Source: an uncultured Aquimonas sp. (GTDB taxonomy: Bacteria > Pseudomonadota > Gammaproteobacteria > Xanthomonadales > Xanthomonadaceae). Taken from it: a stretch of DNA of 21,634 bases. Under the pieces are notes generated by a model. That model was not told the origin of the DNA and made no database searches. It saw only the letters and a list, made by a program, of their open reading frames with translations. Within the stretch, counting starts at the first letter, position 1. Every line of letters begins with the position of its first letter. The DNA is taken from the NCBI GenBank assembly GCA_946481615.1, contig CAMLOR010000035.1:1-21634 (forward strand), written 5' to 3'. Positions 6,610-15,216 of the stretch are shown in pieces. The position numbers and the translations under genes were made by a program.

Positions 6610-9429
6610 ATGACGAACGGGGAACGCGTTTCCGCGCCGCAGGCCGGCGATCTTGCGACCCGGCTGCTGCGCGCGCATGGCGTGTGCGACGCCGCCGAAG
6701 TGTTGTGGGATTTTCTTCGCGCACGCGGACATGCCGGCCTGAGCATCCGCTGCGAAGGACCGGACGCCGTCTTCCTGTTGCCGGCCGAGGCTTCGCCCGG
6801 CGGTGAAACGCGGGTGCTGTGCGACGCCCCCGGCGGCACCCTGCAACTGCAGTCCGATGCCGGACCGCTGCCGGCCTTCGATGCACAGGAAGAGCAAGGC
6901 ATCGATCTGGCCACGGCACGCTGCCGCGAACTGCTGGCCGTGGAGCATCTGCGCCACGCCGAAAGGCTGCAGAGCGCGCTGTTCGCGATCGCCGATCTGG
7001 CGGGCTCGCAGCGCGACATGCCGAGCGTGCTGCGCGGGCTGCACGACATCATCGGCCAGTTGATGTACGCCGAGAACTTCTACATCGTGCTCTACGACCG
7101 CGAGCGCGATGAGCTCGAATTCCTCTACTTCGCCGACACCGAGGACGACACGCCGCAGGGCCGCGTGGTTCCCATGCAGGCGCTCGAGCGCGGCCTGACC
7201 TGGTATCTGATCCACGACCGCAAATCGCTGATGGGCCGCACCGAGGAACTGCGCCGCCAGGTCTCGGGCGAACTGGAAGTACGCGGGCCCGACAGCTTCG
7301 ACTGGCTCGGCGTGCCGATGCTGCGCGACGGCGAAGCCGTGGGCGCGCTGGTGGTGCAAAGCTACACGCCGACGGAGCGTTACACCCAGACCGAACGCGA
7401 TCTGCTCGCCTTCGTGGCCGATCACGTGCTCACCGCGCTCGAACGCAAGCGCGGGCAGCAGGAACTCGAGCGCCGCGTGGTGGAGCGCACCCGCGAGCTG
7501 GCGCAGGCCAACATCGTGTTGCAACGCCAGGTGGAAGAGCGCAAGCGCGCCGAGCATCTGCAGGCGATGCTCTACCGCATCGCGGCGCTGGCGCTCGCCG
7601 ACCAGGACGCGGCGCAGTTCTACCGCGACATCCATCGCGCCGTCGGCGAACTGCTCAACGCCGAGAATTTCTACATCGCGCTGGTGTCCGACGACGGCAC
7701 GCGGCTGGAATTCCCGTACTTCGTCGATGCCATGGACGCCGGCGTGGAATCGCGCCCGCTGGACAAGGGCCTGAGCGAATACGTGATCCGCCATGGCCGT
7801 CCGCTCCTGGCGGACACCGGATCGATCGAGGAATTGGCCGCCCGCGGCGAAGTCTCGCCGGCGCTGGCGATGCGTTCGCCCGCCTTGCTGTGGCTGGGCG
7901 CGCCGCTCATCACCAGCAGCGGCGTGATCGGCCTGGTCGCAGTGCAGAGCTATCGCGCCGATCAGGTCTACGATCAGCGCGATGCCGAGGTGCTGACCTT
8001 CGTCTCGCACCAGATCGCGCGCAGCCTGGAGCGCCGCCGCCACGCCGCCTCGCTGCGGGCCTGGAACGCCGAGCTCGAACAGCGCGTGCAGGAACGCACG
8101 CGCGAACTTTCCGAGCAGATCGCGGTGCGCGAGGACATCGAGGCGCAGCTCAAGCATCAGGTGATGCACGATCCGCTCACGGGATTGCCGAACCGGCTGT
8201 ATCTGCGCGATCGCCTCGAGCGCGCCATCGCGGATCAGCGGCGCAATCCGTCGCGCCGTTTCGCCCTGCTCTATCTCGATGTCGACCGCTTCAAGCTGTT
8301 CAACGACAGCCTCGGGCATCTGGCCGGCGACCAGGTGTTGCGCGAAGTGGCGCAGCGGCTGAAGCGCTGCATCCGCGAACCCGACGTGGTGGCGCGGCTG
8401 TCGGGCGACGAGTTCGCGATCCTGCTCGAACACACCCCGATCCCGCAGACCGCCTGCAAGGTGGCGCAGCGCATCCAGACCGCGATGCAGGCACCGATGG
8501 CACTGGCCGGGCGCGAGTTGCAGGTGGGCGCCAGCATCGGCATCGCCATCAGCGAATCACGCCACCATACCGCCGACGATCTGCTGCACGATGCCGATGT
8601 CGCGCTCTACCGTGCAAAAGGCGCGGGAAGGCAGCGCTTCGTGCTGTTCGACGAATCGCTGCAGCGCACCGCCATGGATGTGCTCGACGTCGAGCACCAA
8701 CTGCGCGCGGCGCTGGCGCGGCAGGAATTCCAGTGCTGGTTCCAGCCGCTGGTGCGGCTGCACGATGCCGGCGTCGTGGGCTACGAAGCGCTGATCCGCT
8801 GGCAGCATCCCGAGCGCGGCCTGCTCGCGCCCGGCGCCTTCCTCGCGGTGGCCGAGGAAAGCGGCCTCGTCGAAGCGATGGACTGGCAGCTCTACCGCGC
8901 CGCGCTGACCGAAGGCCGCGCGCTCGCGCGCGACGGCGCCTACATCACGATCAACATATCGCCGCGCCATTTCCAGAACGAGCAGTTCGACGCGCGCCTG
9001 CTCGCGCTCGCCGCGGAAACCGGATTCCCGGCCGACCAGCTGCGCGTGGAAGTCACCGAGAGCACGCTGCTGGGCGATCCGGAAACCGCGGCCGCGGTGC
9101 TGGGCCGGCTGCATGCGGCCGGCGTCTGCGCGGCGCTCGACGATTTCGGCACCGGCTATTCGTCACTGAGTTACGTGCACCGCTTTCCGCTCAAGATGAT
9201 CAAGATCGACCGCAGCTTCGTCGCGCCGCTGGATGGCCCCGCGGCGCAGCGCAGCTCGGCCATCATCATGGCGATCCTGGCGCTGGCGCATTCGCTGGGA
9301 CTGGACGTGGTCGCCGAGGGTGTGGAAACGCAGGCCCAGCGCGAAGCGCTGCTGGCGATGGGCTGCGTTCACGCGCAGGGCTATCTGTTCGCACGCCCGC
9401 AACCGGTGGCGATGCTGCGCGCGGCCTGA
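6610..9429 (+). CDS. GAF-GAF-GGDEF-EAL cyclic-di-GMP signalling protein
   Basis: The 939-residue protein lacks membrane segments and is probably cytosolic. It has GAF domains at about 122-278 and 320-473, each followed by a coiled coil (ERRVVERTRELAQ and EQRVQERTRELSE), GGDEF at about 518-680 and EAL at about 690-935. The GGDEF site reads SGDEF (598-602) with an intact RxxD inhibitory site (REPD, 589-592). The EAL domain keeps its key residues: E726 of EAL, an NISP motif, EVTES, DDFGTGYSS (D844, D845), K865 and E903 of EGVET. Phosphodiesterase activity is therefore likely; cyclase activity is possible, since SGDEF variants vary. The paired GAFs probably sense a small ligand. AAGGGAGG lies nine bases before the ATG. 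Confidence 0.93.
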   Translation: MTNGERVSAPQAGDLATRLLRAHGVCDAAEVLWDFLRARGHAGLSIRCEGPDAVFLLPAEASPGGETRVLCDAPGGTLQLQSDAGPLPAFDAQEEQGIDLATARCRELLAVEHLRHAERLQSALFAIADLAGSQRDMPSVLRGLHDIIGQLMYAENFYIVLYDRERDELEFLYFADTEDDTPQGRVVPMQALERGLTWYLIHDRKSLMGRTEELRRQVSGELEVRGPDSFDWLGVPMLRDGEAVGALVVQSYTPTERYTQTERDLLAFVADHVLTALERKRGQQELERRVVERTRELAQANIVLQRQVEERKRAEHLQAMLYRIAALALADQDAAQFYRDIHRAVGELLNAENFYIALVSDDGTRLEFPYFVDAMDAGVESRPLDKGLSEYVIRHGRPLLADTGSIEELAARGEVSPALAMRSPALLWLGAPLITSSGVIGLVAVQSYRADQVYDQRDAEVLTFVSHQIARSLERRRHAASLRAWNAELEQRVQERTRELSEQIAVREDIEAQLKHQVMHDPLTGLPNRLYLRDRLERAIADQRRNPSRRFALLYLDVDRFKLFNDSLGHLAGDQVLREVAQRLKRCIREPDVVARLSGDEFAILLEHTPIPQTACKVAQRIQTAMQAPMALAGRELQVGASIGIAISESRHHTADDLLHDADVALYRAKGAGRQRFVLFDESLQRTAMDVLDVEHQLRAALARQEFQCWFQPLVRLHDAGVVGYEALIRWQHPERGLLAPGAFLAVAEESGLVEAMDWQLYRAALTEGRALARDGAYITINISPRHFQNEQFDARLLALAAETGFPADQLRVEVTESTLLGDPETAAAVLGRLHAAGVCAALDDFGTGYSSLSYVHRFPLKMIKIDRSFVAPLDGPAAQRSSAIIMAILALAHSLGLDVVAEGVETQAQREALLAMGCVHAQGYLFARPQPVAMLRAA

Positions 9430-9576
9430 GGTGCGCAGGGCCGGCCTCGCCCAAGCGGTGTCATCCGACCCGGCTCACGACTTGCGCATCGCATCGGTGC
9501 GCCAGCGCACCGAAGGTGACGAATTGTGACGGCGCACCGCATGGCGCGCCACGGATCTCCCGAGAATGCGCGCCGA

Positions 9577-9596
9577 CCGTGCCGCTGTCGGCACGG
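9577..9596 (+). repeat. Perfect hairpin in the leader of the beta-helix gene
   Basis: CCGTGCCG-CTGT-CGGCACGG has 8-bp perfect arms and a four-base loop, and ends 20 bp before the ATG at 9617. In the mRNA it would stand just upstream of the ribosome site. No T tract follows, so a terminator is unlikely. It could be an operator or an mRNA-stability hairpin. Confidence 0.35.
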
Positions 9597-9616
9597 CCCT
9601 GCTCGGGGATTCGTCC

Positions 9617-11602
9617 ATGTCGCGTTCGTTCCGGCTGCGCTCGCTGCGCGGCGTACTCTGCATTTTTGCCCTGTTTTTCCTCGCCTGCGCTTCGGCGTCG
9701 GCGGCGACTTGGTTCGTGCGCATCGATGGCGGCGACGCCGCGCAATGCACCGGACTCGCCAATGCGGCCTATCCGGGCTCCGGCACCGGCCAGGCCTGCG
9801 CGTGGAAGCATCCGTTCATGGCCTTGCCGCCCGGCGGCCCCGCGCGCATCGCGGGCGGCGACACGCTCTCGATCGCCTCCGGCAGCTACATGATGGGCCT
9901 GGGCGCACCCGGCGCGGTGCTCTGCCATCAGTCGTGGAGCTGGGATTGCTTCATGACGGCGGTGCCCAGCGGCCCCTCCGCCACGCAACCTACGCGCATC
10001 GTGGGCACCGGCACGCCCGCGCCCGAACTGTGGGGTACCGAGCGAGCGTCGATCGTGCTGAACCTGCAGGGCAGCTCGAACATCGAGATCTCGAATCTCG
10101 AAGTGACCGATCACGAATCGTGCATCGACCAGCATTGCCACGGCGGCGTGTGCCAGGGCGAGATCATCAAGTGCAACCGCACCGCCGCGCCGTGGGGCAA
10201 GTGGGCGGGCACGGGCCTTTCCGCGCGCGATTCGAAGAACGTGACGCTGCGCGACGTCAACATCCACGGCATGGCCAACCGCGGCGTGCATGCCGCGCGC
10301 CTCACCGACTGGACCATGGAGCGGCTCAAGATCCGCGGCAACGGCTGGTCGGGCTGGGACGGCGACATCACCGACGACGACACCAACGCCGGCACCATCG
10401 TCTTCCGCGAGCTGGAGCTTTCCTGGAACGGTTGCGGCGAGCGCTATCCGGGCGGCGAGCCGTGGGGTTGCTGGGGCCAGACCGCCGGCGGTTACGGCGA
10501 CGGCCTCGGCACGGGTGCCACGGCCGGCCACTGGATCATCGAGGACTCGATGATCCACCACAACACCAGCGACGGTCTCGATCTGCTCTACATGAAGGAA
10601 GGCGGCCGCGTCACGATCCGCCGCACCTGGGCCGAAGGCAACGCCGGCAACCAGCTCAAGACCAAGGGCGATTCGCTGATCGAGAACTCGGTGGTGGTGG
10701 GCAACTGCGCCTACTTCGCGGGCTGGAAGAACATGTTCGACGGCGACCATTGCCGCGCGCTGGGCAATGCGTTGTCGATCGGCCTGCACACGGCGAGCGT
10801 CGCGAACCTCGTCAACAACACGATTACGGGCCAGGGCGATTGCCTGGTGCTGAGCGGCGGCGGCGGTACGTCGGCGCAGCTGAATTTCGTCGACAACGTG
10901 GTGCTGGGACAGATCGACTGGCGCCAGCCGTGGGAATCGAGCTGCGCGCATTACTCCGACGCCGGCGCCGAGAAGGTGACCTGGACGAAGAACCTCGTGT
11001 CGGGCGTGAAGAACGGCGCCTGCCCGGCGGGCAGCCTGTGCGTGGCGCCGCTGCTGGCCAACGCCACGATGACGGGCTTCGATGCGCAGCCGCTCGCGGG
11101 CAGCCCGCTGATCGATACGGCCGATGCGACGCTGGCGCCGGCGATCGACCTCAACCGCAACGCGCGTCCGGCGGGCGCAGGGCCCGACATCGGAGCCGTC
11201 GAATACGGCGCCACCGCGGGTGGCACCACGCCGGAGCCGACTCCGACTCCCACGCCTACTCCGACTCCGACGCCGACGCCGACGCCCACGCCGACCGTGC
11301 CCACGGTGACGCTGCTCGACATGAACGTCACGCTCACGCGCCGCGACCCGTGGACGCACTACACCGCCATCGTGCGCGTCGTCGACCACACCGGCAAACC
11401 CATCGCGAACGCACGCGTCAACGGTACCTGGACCAACGCCGGCGTGAAGACCTCGTCCGCGCCCACCAACACGCTGGGCACGGCCAAGCTCGACGGCGGC
11501 AAGACGAAGACCGCGAACCGCGCGACGTTCTGCGTGACGGGTGTGACGGCGGCGGGCTACACCTACGCGGCACCCGCGACGGTGTGCGCCACGAGCGGCT
11601 GA
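9617..11602 (+). CDS. Secreted right-handed beta-helix protein with Thr-Pro linker and Ig-like C-terminal domain
   Basis: The 661-residue protein has a signal peptide (residues 1-29, ending CASASA before ATWF). Residues about 150-450 show beta-helix (pectate lyase-like) rungs with regularly spaced short strands: NIEISNLEVTDHES, NVTLRDVNIHG, WTMERLKIRGN, WIIEDSMIHHN, VTIRRTWAEGN, DSLIENSVVVGN. An 'SPLIDTADAT...DIGAVEYG' block (about 495-532) is typical of the end of choice-of-anchor/beta-helix proteins. A (TP)n linker at about 538-562 leads to an Ig/fibronectin-like domain of about 100 residues (DHTGKPIANARVNGTW). Many cysteines suggest disulfides. Polysaccharide binding or cleavage is plausible, but no catalytic residues can be assigned. 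ATG 9617 is preferred to an upstream frame start because the signal peptide begins there. Confidence 0.85.
   Translation: MSRSFRLRSLRGVLCIFALFFLACASASAATWFVRIDGGDAAQCTGLANAAYPGSGTGQACAWKHPFMALPPGGPARIAGGDTLSIASGSYMMGLGAPGAVLCHQSWSWDCFMTAVPSGPSATQPTRIVGTGTPAPELWGTERASIVLNLQGSSNIEISNLEVTDHESCIDQHCHGGVCQGEIIKCNRTAAPWGKWAGTGLSARDSKNVTLRDVNIHGMANRGVHAARLTDWTMERLKIRGNGWSGWDGDITDDDTNAGTIVFRELELSWNGCGERYPGGEPWGCWGQTAGGYGDGLGTGATAGHWIIEDSMIHHNTSDGLDLLYMKEGGRVTIRRTWAEGNAGNQLKTKGDSLIENSVVVGNCAYFAGWKNMFDGDHCRALGNALSIGLHTASVANLVNNTITGQGDCLVLSGGGGTSAQLNFVDNVVLGQIDWRQPWESSCAHYSDAGAEKVTWTKNLVSGVKNGACPAGSLCVAPLLANATMTGFDAQPLAGSPLIDTADATLAPAIDLNRNARPAGAGPDIGAVEYGATAGGTTPEPTPTPTPTPTPTPTPTPTPTVPTVTLLDMNVTLTRRDPWTHYTAIVRVVDHTGKPIANARVNGTWTNAGVKTSSAPTNTLGTAKLDGGKTKTANRATFCVTGVTAAGYTYAAPATVCATSG
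11237..11296 (+). repeat. Degenerate 6-bp tandem repeat coding a Thr-Pro linker
   Basis: Ten or so imperfect units of ACNCCG/ACTCCG/ACGCCC encode alternating Thr-Pro between the beta-helix and the Ig-like domain. Such linkers are common in secreted modular enzymes. Unit number may vary by slippage. Confidence 0.8.
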
Positions 11603-11603
11603 T

Positions 11604-11686
11604 GTCGTCCCCGCGTAGGCGGGGACCCAGGTGCGAGGAACATCGATGTGCACCGCATCTGGATTCCCGCCTGCGGGGGAATGACG
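11604..11686. repeat. REP-like inverted pair 1
   Basis: Two REP-like units face each other. The forward unit at 11604-11630 begins GTCGTCCCCGC and ends GGGACCCAG; the reverse unit at 11659-11686 begins CTGGATTCCCGCC and ends GAATGACG. Each is itself an imperfect hairpin. Sequences of this form are dispersed REP elements in many proteobacteria, moved by REP-associated transposases (RAYT/TnpA-REP). The pair starts two bases after the stop codon of the beta-helix gene. Confidence 0.75.
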
Positions 11687-11695
11687 AACCCCTCC

Positions 11696-11781
11696 GTCGT
11701 TCCCGCGAAAGCGGGAACCCAGCGACTTTCGCCCTGCCACAACGCTGAAGACACTGGATTCCCGCCTGCGCGGGAACGACG
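11696..11781. repeat. REP-like inverted pair 2
   Basis: A second pair has the same form: a forward unit at 11696-11722 (GTCGTTCCCGCGAAAGCGGG then AACCCAG) and a reverse unit at 11754-11781 (CTGGATTCCCGCCTGCGCGG then GAACGACG). The units alternate forward-reverse across the whole gap between two convergent genes, and the last unit ends seven bases before the TPR gene's stop. The hairpins could stop transcription from both sides. Confidence 0.78.
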
Positions 11782-11788
11782 CCGGAGC

Positions 11789-13912
11789 TCAGCGGCGCAG
11801 CGCGCCGAGTTCGTCGCCGATGCGCTGCTGCAACGCCTGCATTCGCGGCTGCGATTGCAGCCCTGCCAGGCGCGGATCGTCGCGCAGCCACCAGCGTGCG
11901 CGGAAGCCGCGGGCCACGGCGTCCTCGAGTGCCGCGAGCGCGGCGTCGAAGTCGGCGCGCTGCGCGGCGAACGCGCCGCGCAGATACGCCGCCTCGGGCG
12001 ACTGGCCCGCAGTGTCGAGCCAGCGCGGCACCAGCGTATCGAGCACACTCCGCAGGCGCTGCGCCTCTTCTTCCTCGCCGCCGGCTCGCAGCGAGGCTTC
12101 CAGCAGCGTGGCGGCGGCCAGCCGGTCGGGTTCGTCGACCAGACGCTCGGCATTGCCGCTGGCACGGCGCAGCAGCGCCGTGGCTTCCTCGATCTTCCCT
12201 GCGCGCCACGCCGCGAGCGCCGACAGCATCAAGGCCTGACGTTCGTCCTGGCTGCCGGCATTCGCCGGCATTTGCGCGAGCCAGGCCTGCATCGCGGGCA
12301 GGATGCGCGCGCCGCCGCGCGCCAGCTCCAGTTCCTGCGCCAGCAAGGCGCGTTCGTGGCTGTCGGCGGGCAGGCGTTCGACGGATGCCGCGGCCGCGTC
12401 GAAATCTTCCATCAGCGTTTGCAGGCGCGCACCCGCCGCGATGTTGACCGGCGCACCGGGCTCGGCGGCTTCGGCCTCGCGCAACGCGTCGCGCGCCTCG
12501 GCCAGGCGGCCGGTCTGGATCTGCAGGCCGGCCAGTCCGCGCAGCAGGAAACCGTTGGCCGGATCGATGGCCAGCACGTCGAGCAGACGGTCGCGCGCCG
12601 CTTCGAACTGGCCGTCGCGCGTCTCCACGCGCGCCAGGCCCAGCGTGAGCGCGGGATCGAGCGGACTGCGTTCGATCGCCTGCGTCAGCATGGCGCGCTG
12701 CTGCACGTAGTCGCCCTGCCGTTCCAGCACGTCGGCGAGCCACAGTTGCGCGACGTCGTATTGCGCGTCGTAGCGCACGGCCTGCTCCAGCGAACGGCGC
12801 GCCGCATCGAGTTGCCCGGCGCGCATGCGCAGGTGTCCGATCGAGGCCCAGCATTCGCCGATCGTCGGGCCCAGCGTCACCGCTTTCACGGCGGCTTCTT
12901 CGGCGCGGCTCAAGGCTTCGTCCAGCGCGCGTGTGCCCGCCGCCGCCTGCAACAGGTAGGTGTCCGCGAGTCCCGACCAGCCGCGTGCGAAGGCCGCATC
13001 GGCCTGCACCGCCGCGTCGAAACTCTGCTCGGCGAGCGCCAGCGACGCCTGCGTGCGCTTGCGCCAGGCTTCGCGGCCCTTCAGATAGGCCTGCATCGCG
13101 GCGCCGTCCTGCGTGCCGGTGAAGGCCCCCGCCTGCACGCTCACCGCGCCGATGCGCTGCGCGAGCTGCGCGCCGATCGCCGCCGCCACTTCGTCCTGCA
13201 GCCGGAACACATCGTCGGCGCTGCGATCGTAGGTCTGCGACCACACGTGATAGCCGTCGCCGGCGTCGATCAGCTGCGCGGTCACGCGCACGCGCTCGCC
13301 TTCCCGGCGCACCGAGCCCTCCACCACCCAGCGCACCTGCAGGCGCTCGGCGATGCCGCGGATGTCCTCGCCGTAGTTGCGGAACGCGAACGACGACGTG
13401 CGCGAAGCCACGCGCAGCTGCGGACTGCGCGCCAGCGTGTCGAGCAGTTGTTCGGCGAGACCGTCCGCGAGATGGGCCTGGTCCTTCGCGGGCGACATGT
13501 CGTCGAACGGCAGTACGGCGATGGTGTTGGCCGGCACCGCCGAAGACTCGCGGCGCGCCGGCGCATCCTGCGGCCGGTACACGCCCGTCAGCCACCATGC
13601 GAAGCCCGCGACGGTGAGCAGCACGACCGCCACCGCGAACACCGGTCCCGCCGCGCCCGCCGCACCGCGCTCGCGGCGCACGCCCGCGCCCGACACGTCG
13701 AAGAACCAGGCGATCACCAGCACCACGGGCAAGCCGAGCACGGCGCCGAGCACCGTCCATGTCATGGCCCACTCGGGCAGCCCGAGCGGTTGGTAGGTGA
13801 CTTCCGCCAGCTGCAGCACCACCCACGCGACGACCGCGTAGGTGGCGGCGGCGCGCACGACCTTGCGCCGGCGCAGTTCTCTCCAGGTGAGGCGCAGCGA
13901 AAACGGAGCCAT
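11789..13912 (-). CDS. Membrane-anchored TolB-like/FlgO-like and TPR protein
   Basis: This 707-residue protein has an N-terminal basic segment (RLTWRELRRRKVVRAA), three hydrophobic helices near 18-38, 50-71 and 88-111, then a TolB/FlgO-like domain at about 128-235 (TIAVLPFDDMSPAKDQ, ADGLAEQLLDTLA, WVVEGSVRREGERVRVTAQL, DGYHVWSQTYDR), and many TPR-like helical pairs from about 270 to 700. Similar TolB-TPR architectures usually follow a CadC-type winged helix or a cyclase/kinase domain, which is absent here. A scaffold or sensor role at the membrane is inferred. The ATG at 13912 is used; a TTG at 13921 is the alternative, and neither has a strong ribosome site. It is divergent from the DUF1801 genes. 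Confidence 0.83.
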   Translation of the reverse strand: MAPFSLRLTWRELRRRKVVRAAATYAVVAWVVLQLAEVTYQPLGLPEWAMTWTVLGAVLGLPVVLVIAWFFDVSGAGVRRERGAAGAAGPVFAVAVVLLTVAGFAWWLTGVYRPQDAPARRESSAVPANTIAVLPFDDMSPAKDQAHLADGLAEQLLDTLARSPQLRVASRTSSFAFRNYGEDIRGIAERLQVRWVVEGSVRREGERVRVTAQLIDAGDGYHVWSQTYDRSADDVFRLQDEVAAAIGAQLAQRIGAVSVQAGAFTGTQDGAAMQAYLKGREAWRKRTQASLALAEQSFDAAVQADAAFARGWSGLADTYLLQAAAGTRALDEALSRAEEAAVKAVTLGPTIGECWASIGHLRMRAGQLDAARRSLEQAVRYDAQYDVAQLWLADVLERQGDYVQQRAMLTQAIERSPLDPALTLGLARVETRDGQFEAARDRLLDVLAIDPANGFLLRGLAGLQIQTGRLAEARDALREAEAAEPGAPVNIAAGARLQTLMEDFDAAAASVERLPADSHERALLAQELELARGGARILPAMQAWLAQMPANAGSQDERQALMLSALAAWRAGKIEEATALLRRASGNAERLVDEPDRLAAATLLEASLRAGGEEEEAQRLRSVLDTLVPRWLDTAGQSPEAAYLRGAFAAQRADFDAALAALEDAVARGFRARWWLRDDPRLAGLQSQPRMQALQQRIGDELGALRR

Positions 13913-14095
13913 GGCGCGCAAGAGTAATGCACCGGCGCCACGCGCGCCGTGCTGGACCGTGTGGGATGCGGCGGAACGCGCTGCGGTTTACGACAGCGCA
14001 CACTTTGGCCCGCCCACCGAGGCCTGCGCGCGATGGTAGATTCCGCGGAAGTCGAGTGCCGTGCCACCGGCGCAACCTCCGCAGGAGTGAACACG

Positions 14096-14686
14096 ATGAC
14101 CGCCAGGACCCCCCGGAAAACGAAGGCCGCGAGCAAGAGCGTCACCGGACGCACCGCTGCCGGCAAGAAGGCCGCGCCACGCAAGAGCACGCCCAAGGCT
14201 GCGGCGAAGAAGCCGGTGGCACGGCGCGCCGCGTCGAAAGCGAATACGACGACCGGGAACGCGCGCCCGGCACCCGCCGCGAAGCCGGTGGTGCTGCTCT
14301 CCGGCGGCAATCCGCAGATCGCGAAAGCCGAAGGCGATGCGCCCGTGCAGGCCTACATCGCGGCCATGCCCGGCTGGAAAAGCGACCTCGGACGGCGCCT
14401 CGACGCTCTCATCGTGCGCACCGTCCCCCGCGTGCACAAGGCCGTCAAATGGAACTCGCCCTTCTACGGCGTCGAAGGCAAGGACGGCTGGTTCCTCTCC
14501 TTCCACACCTTCACCAACTACGTGAAGGTGACCTTCTTCCGCGGCACCTCACTGCGGCCGGTGCCTCCCGGCGAATCGAAGCACAAGGCAGTACGCTATC
14601 TCGACATCCGCCAAGAAGGCTTCGACGAAGCCCAGTTCAAGGCGTGGGTGAAGCAGGCCAGCCGCTTGCCCGGCGAGCGCTTGTGA
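14096..14686 (+). CDS. DUF1801 protein with Lys/Ala-rich N-terminal tail
   Basis: The 196-residue protein has a DUF1801 (YdhG/YdeI-like) domain from about residue 83: VQAYIAAMPGWKSDLGRRLD, VHKAVKWNSPFYGVEGKDGW, FLSFHTFTNYVKVTFFRGTS, and a C-terminal FDEAQFKAWVKQA helix. The first 63 residues are low-complexity and strongly basic (KKAAPRKSTPKAAAKKPVAR), like histone H1 tails, which suggests nucleic-acid binding. The domain's function is unknown. The ATG at 14096 has AGGAG eight bases upstream; longer in-frame readings lack a ribosome site. It lies 55 bp before a second DUF1801 gene, its distant paralogue. Confidence 0.83.
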   Translation: MTARTPRKTKAASKSVTGRTAAGKKAAPRKSTPKAAAKKPVARRAASKANTTTGNARPAPAAKPVVLLSGGNPQIAKAEGDAPVQAYIAAMPGWKSDLGRRLDALIVRTVPRVHKAVKWNSPFYGVEGKDGWFLSFHTFTNYVKVTFFRGTSLRPVPPGESKHKAVRYLDIRQEGFDEAQFKAWVKQASRLPGERL

Positions 14687-14741
14687 CCTACCACCGGACT
14701 CCGCGCCCCTCTCGCGCGCCATCCATCACGGACGCATCACG

Positions 14742-15176
14742 ATGACCACGAAGAAGACCGGCAGCGGCACGAAGACGTCAGCGAGCAGCGAAGACGCGCC
14801 CCGCCTCATCGACGCGAAAATCGCGTCGCTGGACGATTGGCGCGGCCAGACGCTCGCGCACATCCGCAACCTCATCCGGCAGGCGATTCCCGAGGTGACG
14901 GAAGAATGGAAATGGGGCGTCCCGGCGTGGTCGCACGGCGGCATCCTGTGCACCGGCGAAACCTACAAGAACGCGGTGAAGATGACCTTCGCCAAGGGCG
15001 CATCGCTGGAAGACCCGGCGGGCCTCTTCAACTCCAGCCTCGAGGGCAACACGCGGCGCGCCATCGACATCCACGAGGGCGAGGAGATCGACGAGAAGGC
15101 GCTGAAGGCGCTCGTGCGCGCCGCCGCGGCCTTCAACATGGCAACCGGACCTGCGAAAAAAACCAAGGGTGGCTGA
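14742..15176 (+). CDS. DUF1801 domain protein
   Basis: The 144-residue protein has a short Lys/Ser/Thr-rich start and a DUF1801 domain: IASLDDWRGQTLAHIRNLIR, VTEEWKWGVPAWSHGGILC, KNAVKMTFAKGASLEDP and RRAIDIHEGEEIDEKALKAL. The conserved 'eWKWGVP-w...G-lc' matches the 'VKWNSPFYGVEG' block of the upstream paralogue. No biochemical function is established. It lies 55 bp after the first DUF1801 gene and converges with the sigma-factor gene. Its ribosome site is weak. Confidence 0.83.
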   Translation: MTTKKTGSGTKTSASSEDAPRLIDAKIASLDDWRGQTLAHIRNLIRQAIPEVTEEWKWGVPAWSHGGILCTGETYKNAVKMTFAKGASLEDPAGLFNSSLEGNTRRAIDIHEGEEIDEKALKALVRAAAAFNMATGPAKKTKGG

Positions 15177-15183
15177 GCCTGCG

Positions 15184-15216
15184 AAGCCGGGCGCGATCAG
15201 GATCGATCGCCGGCTT
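15184..15216. terminator. Possible bidirectional hairpin between convergent genes
   Basis: AAGCCGG (15184-15190) pairs with CCGGCTT (15210-15216), and inner GCGATC/GATCGC segments extend it. It lies just after the DUF1801 stop and covers the end of the convergent sigma gene. No T tract follows on either strand, so its strength as a terminator is doubtful. Confidence 0.35.

Noticed and set aside
9566..9616. Upstream start for the beta-helix protein
   Set aside because: It would place 17 residues before the signal peptide and would read through the leader hairpin; the ATG at 9617 begins a normal signal peptide.
9461..11740. Very long open frame on the minus strand across the beta-helix gene
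   Set aside because: GC-rich DNA leaves antisense frames open. The product is Arg/Ala/His-rich without motifs, while the plus strand encodes a signal peptide and beta-helix repeats.
11604..11781. CRISPR array
   Set aside because: The four units alternate in direction, differ in sequence, and have unequal gaps (28, 9 and 31 bases). That fits REP elements, not direct repeats with spacers.
13949..14095. N-terminal extension of the first DUF1801 protein
   Set aside because: The extension lacks a ribosome site and reads as random Arg/Cys-rich sequence, while AGGAG lies eight bases before the ATG at 14096.
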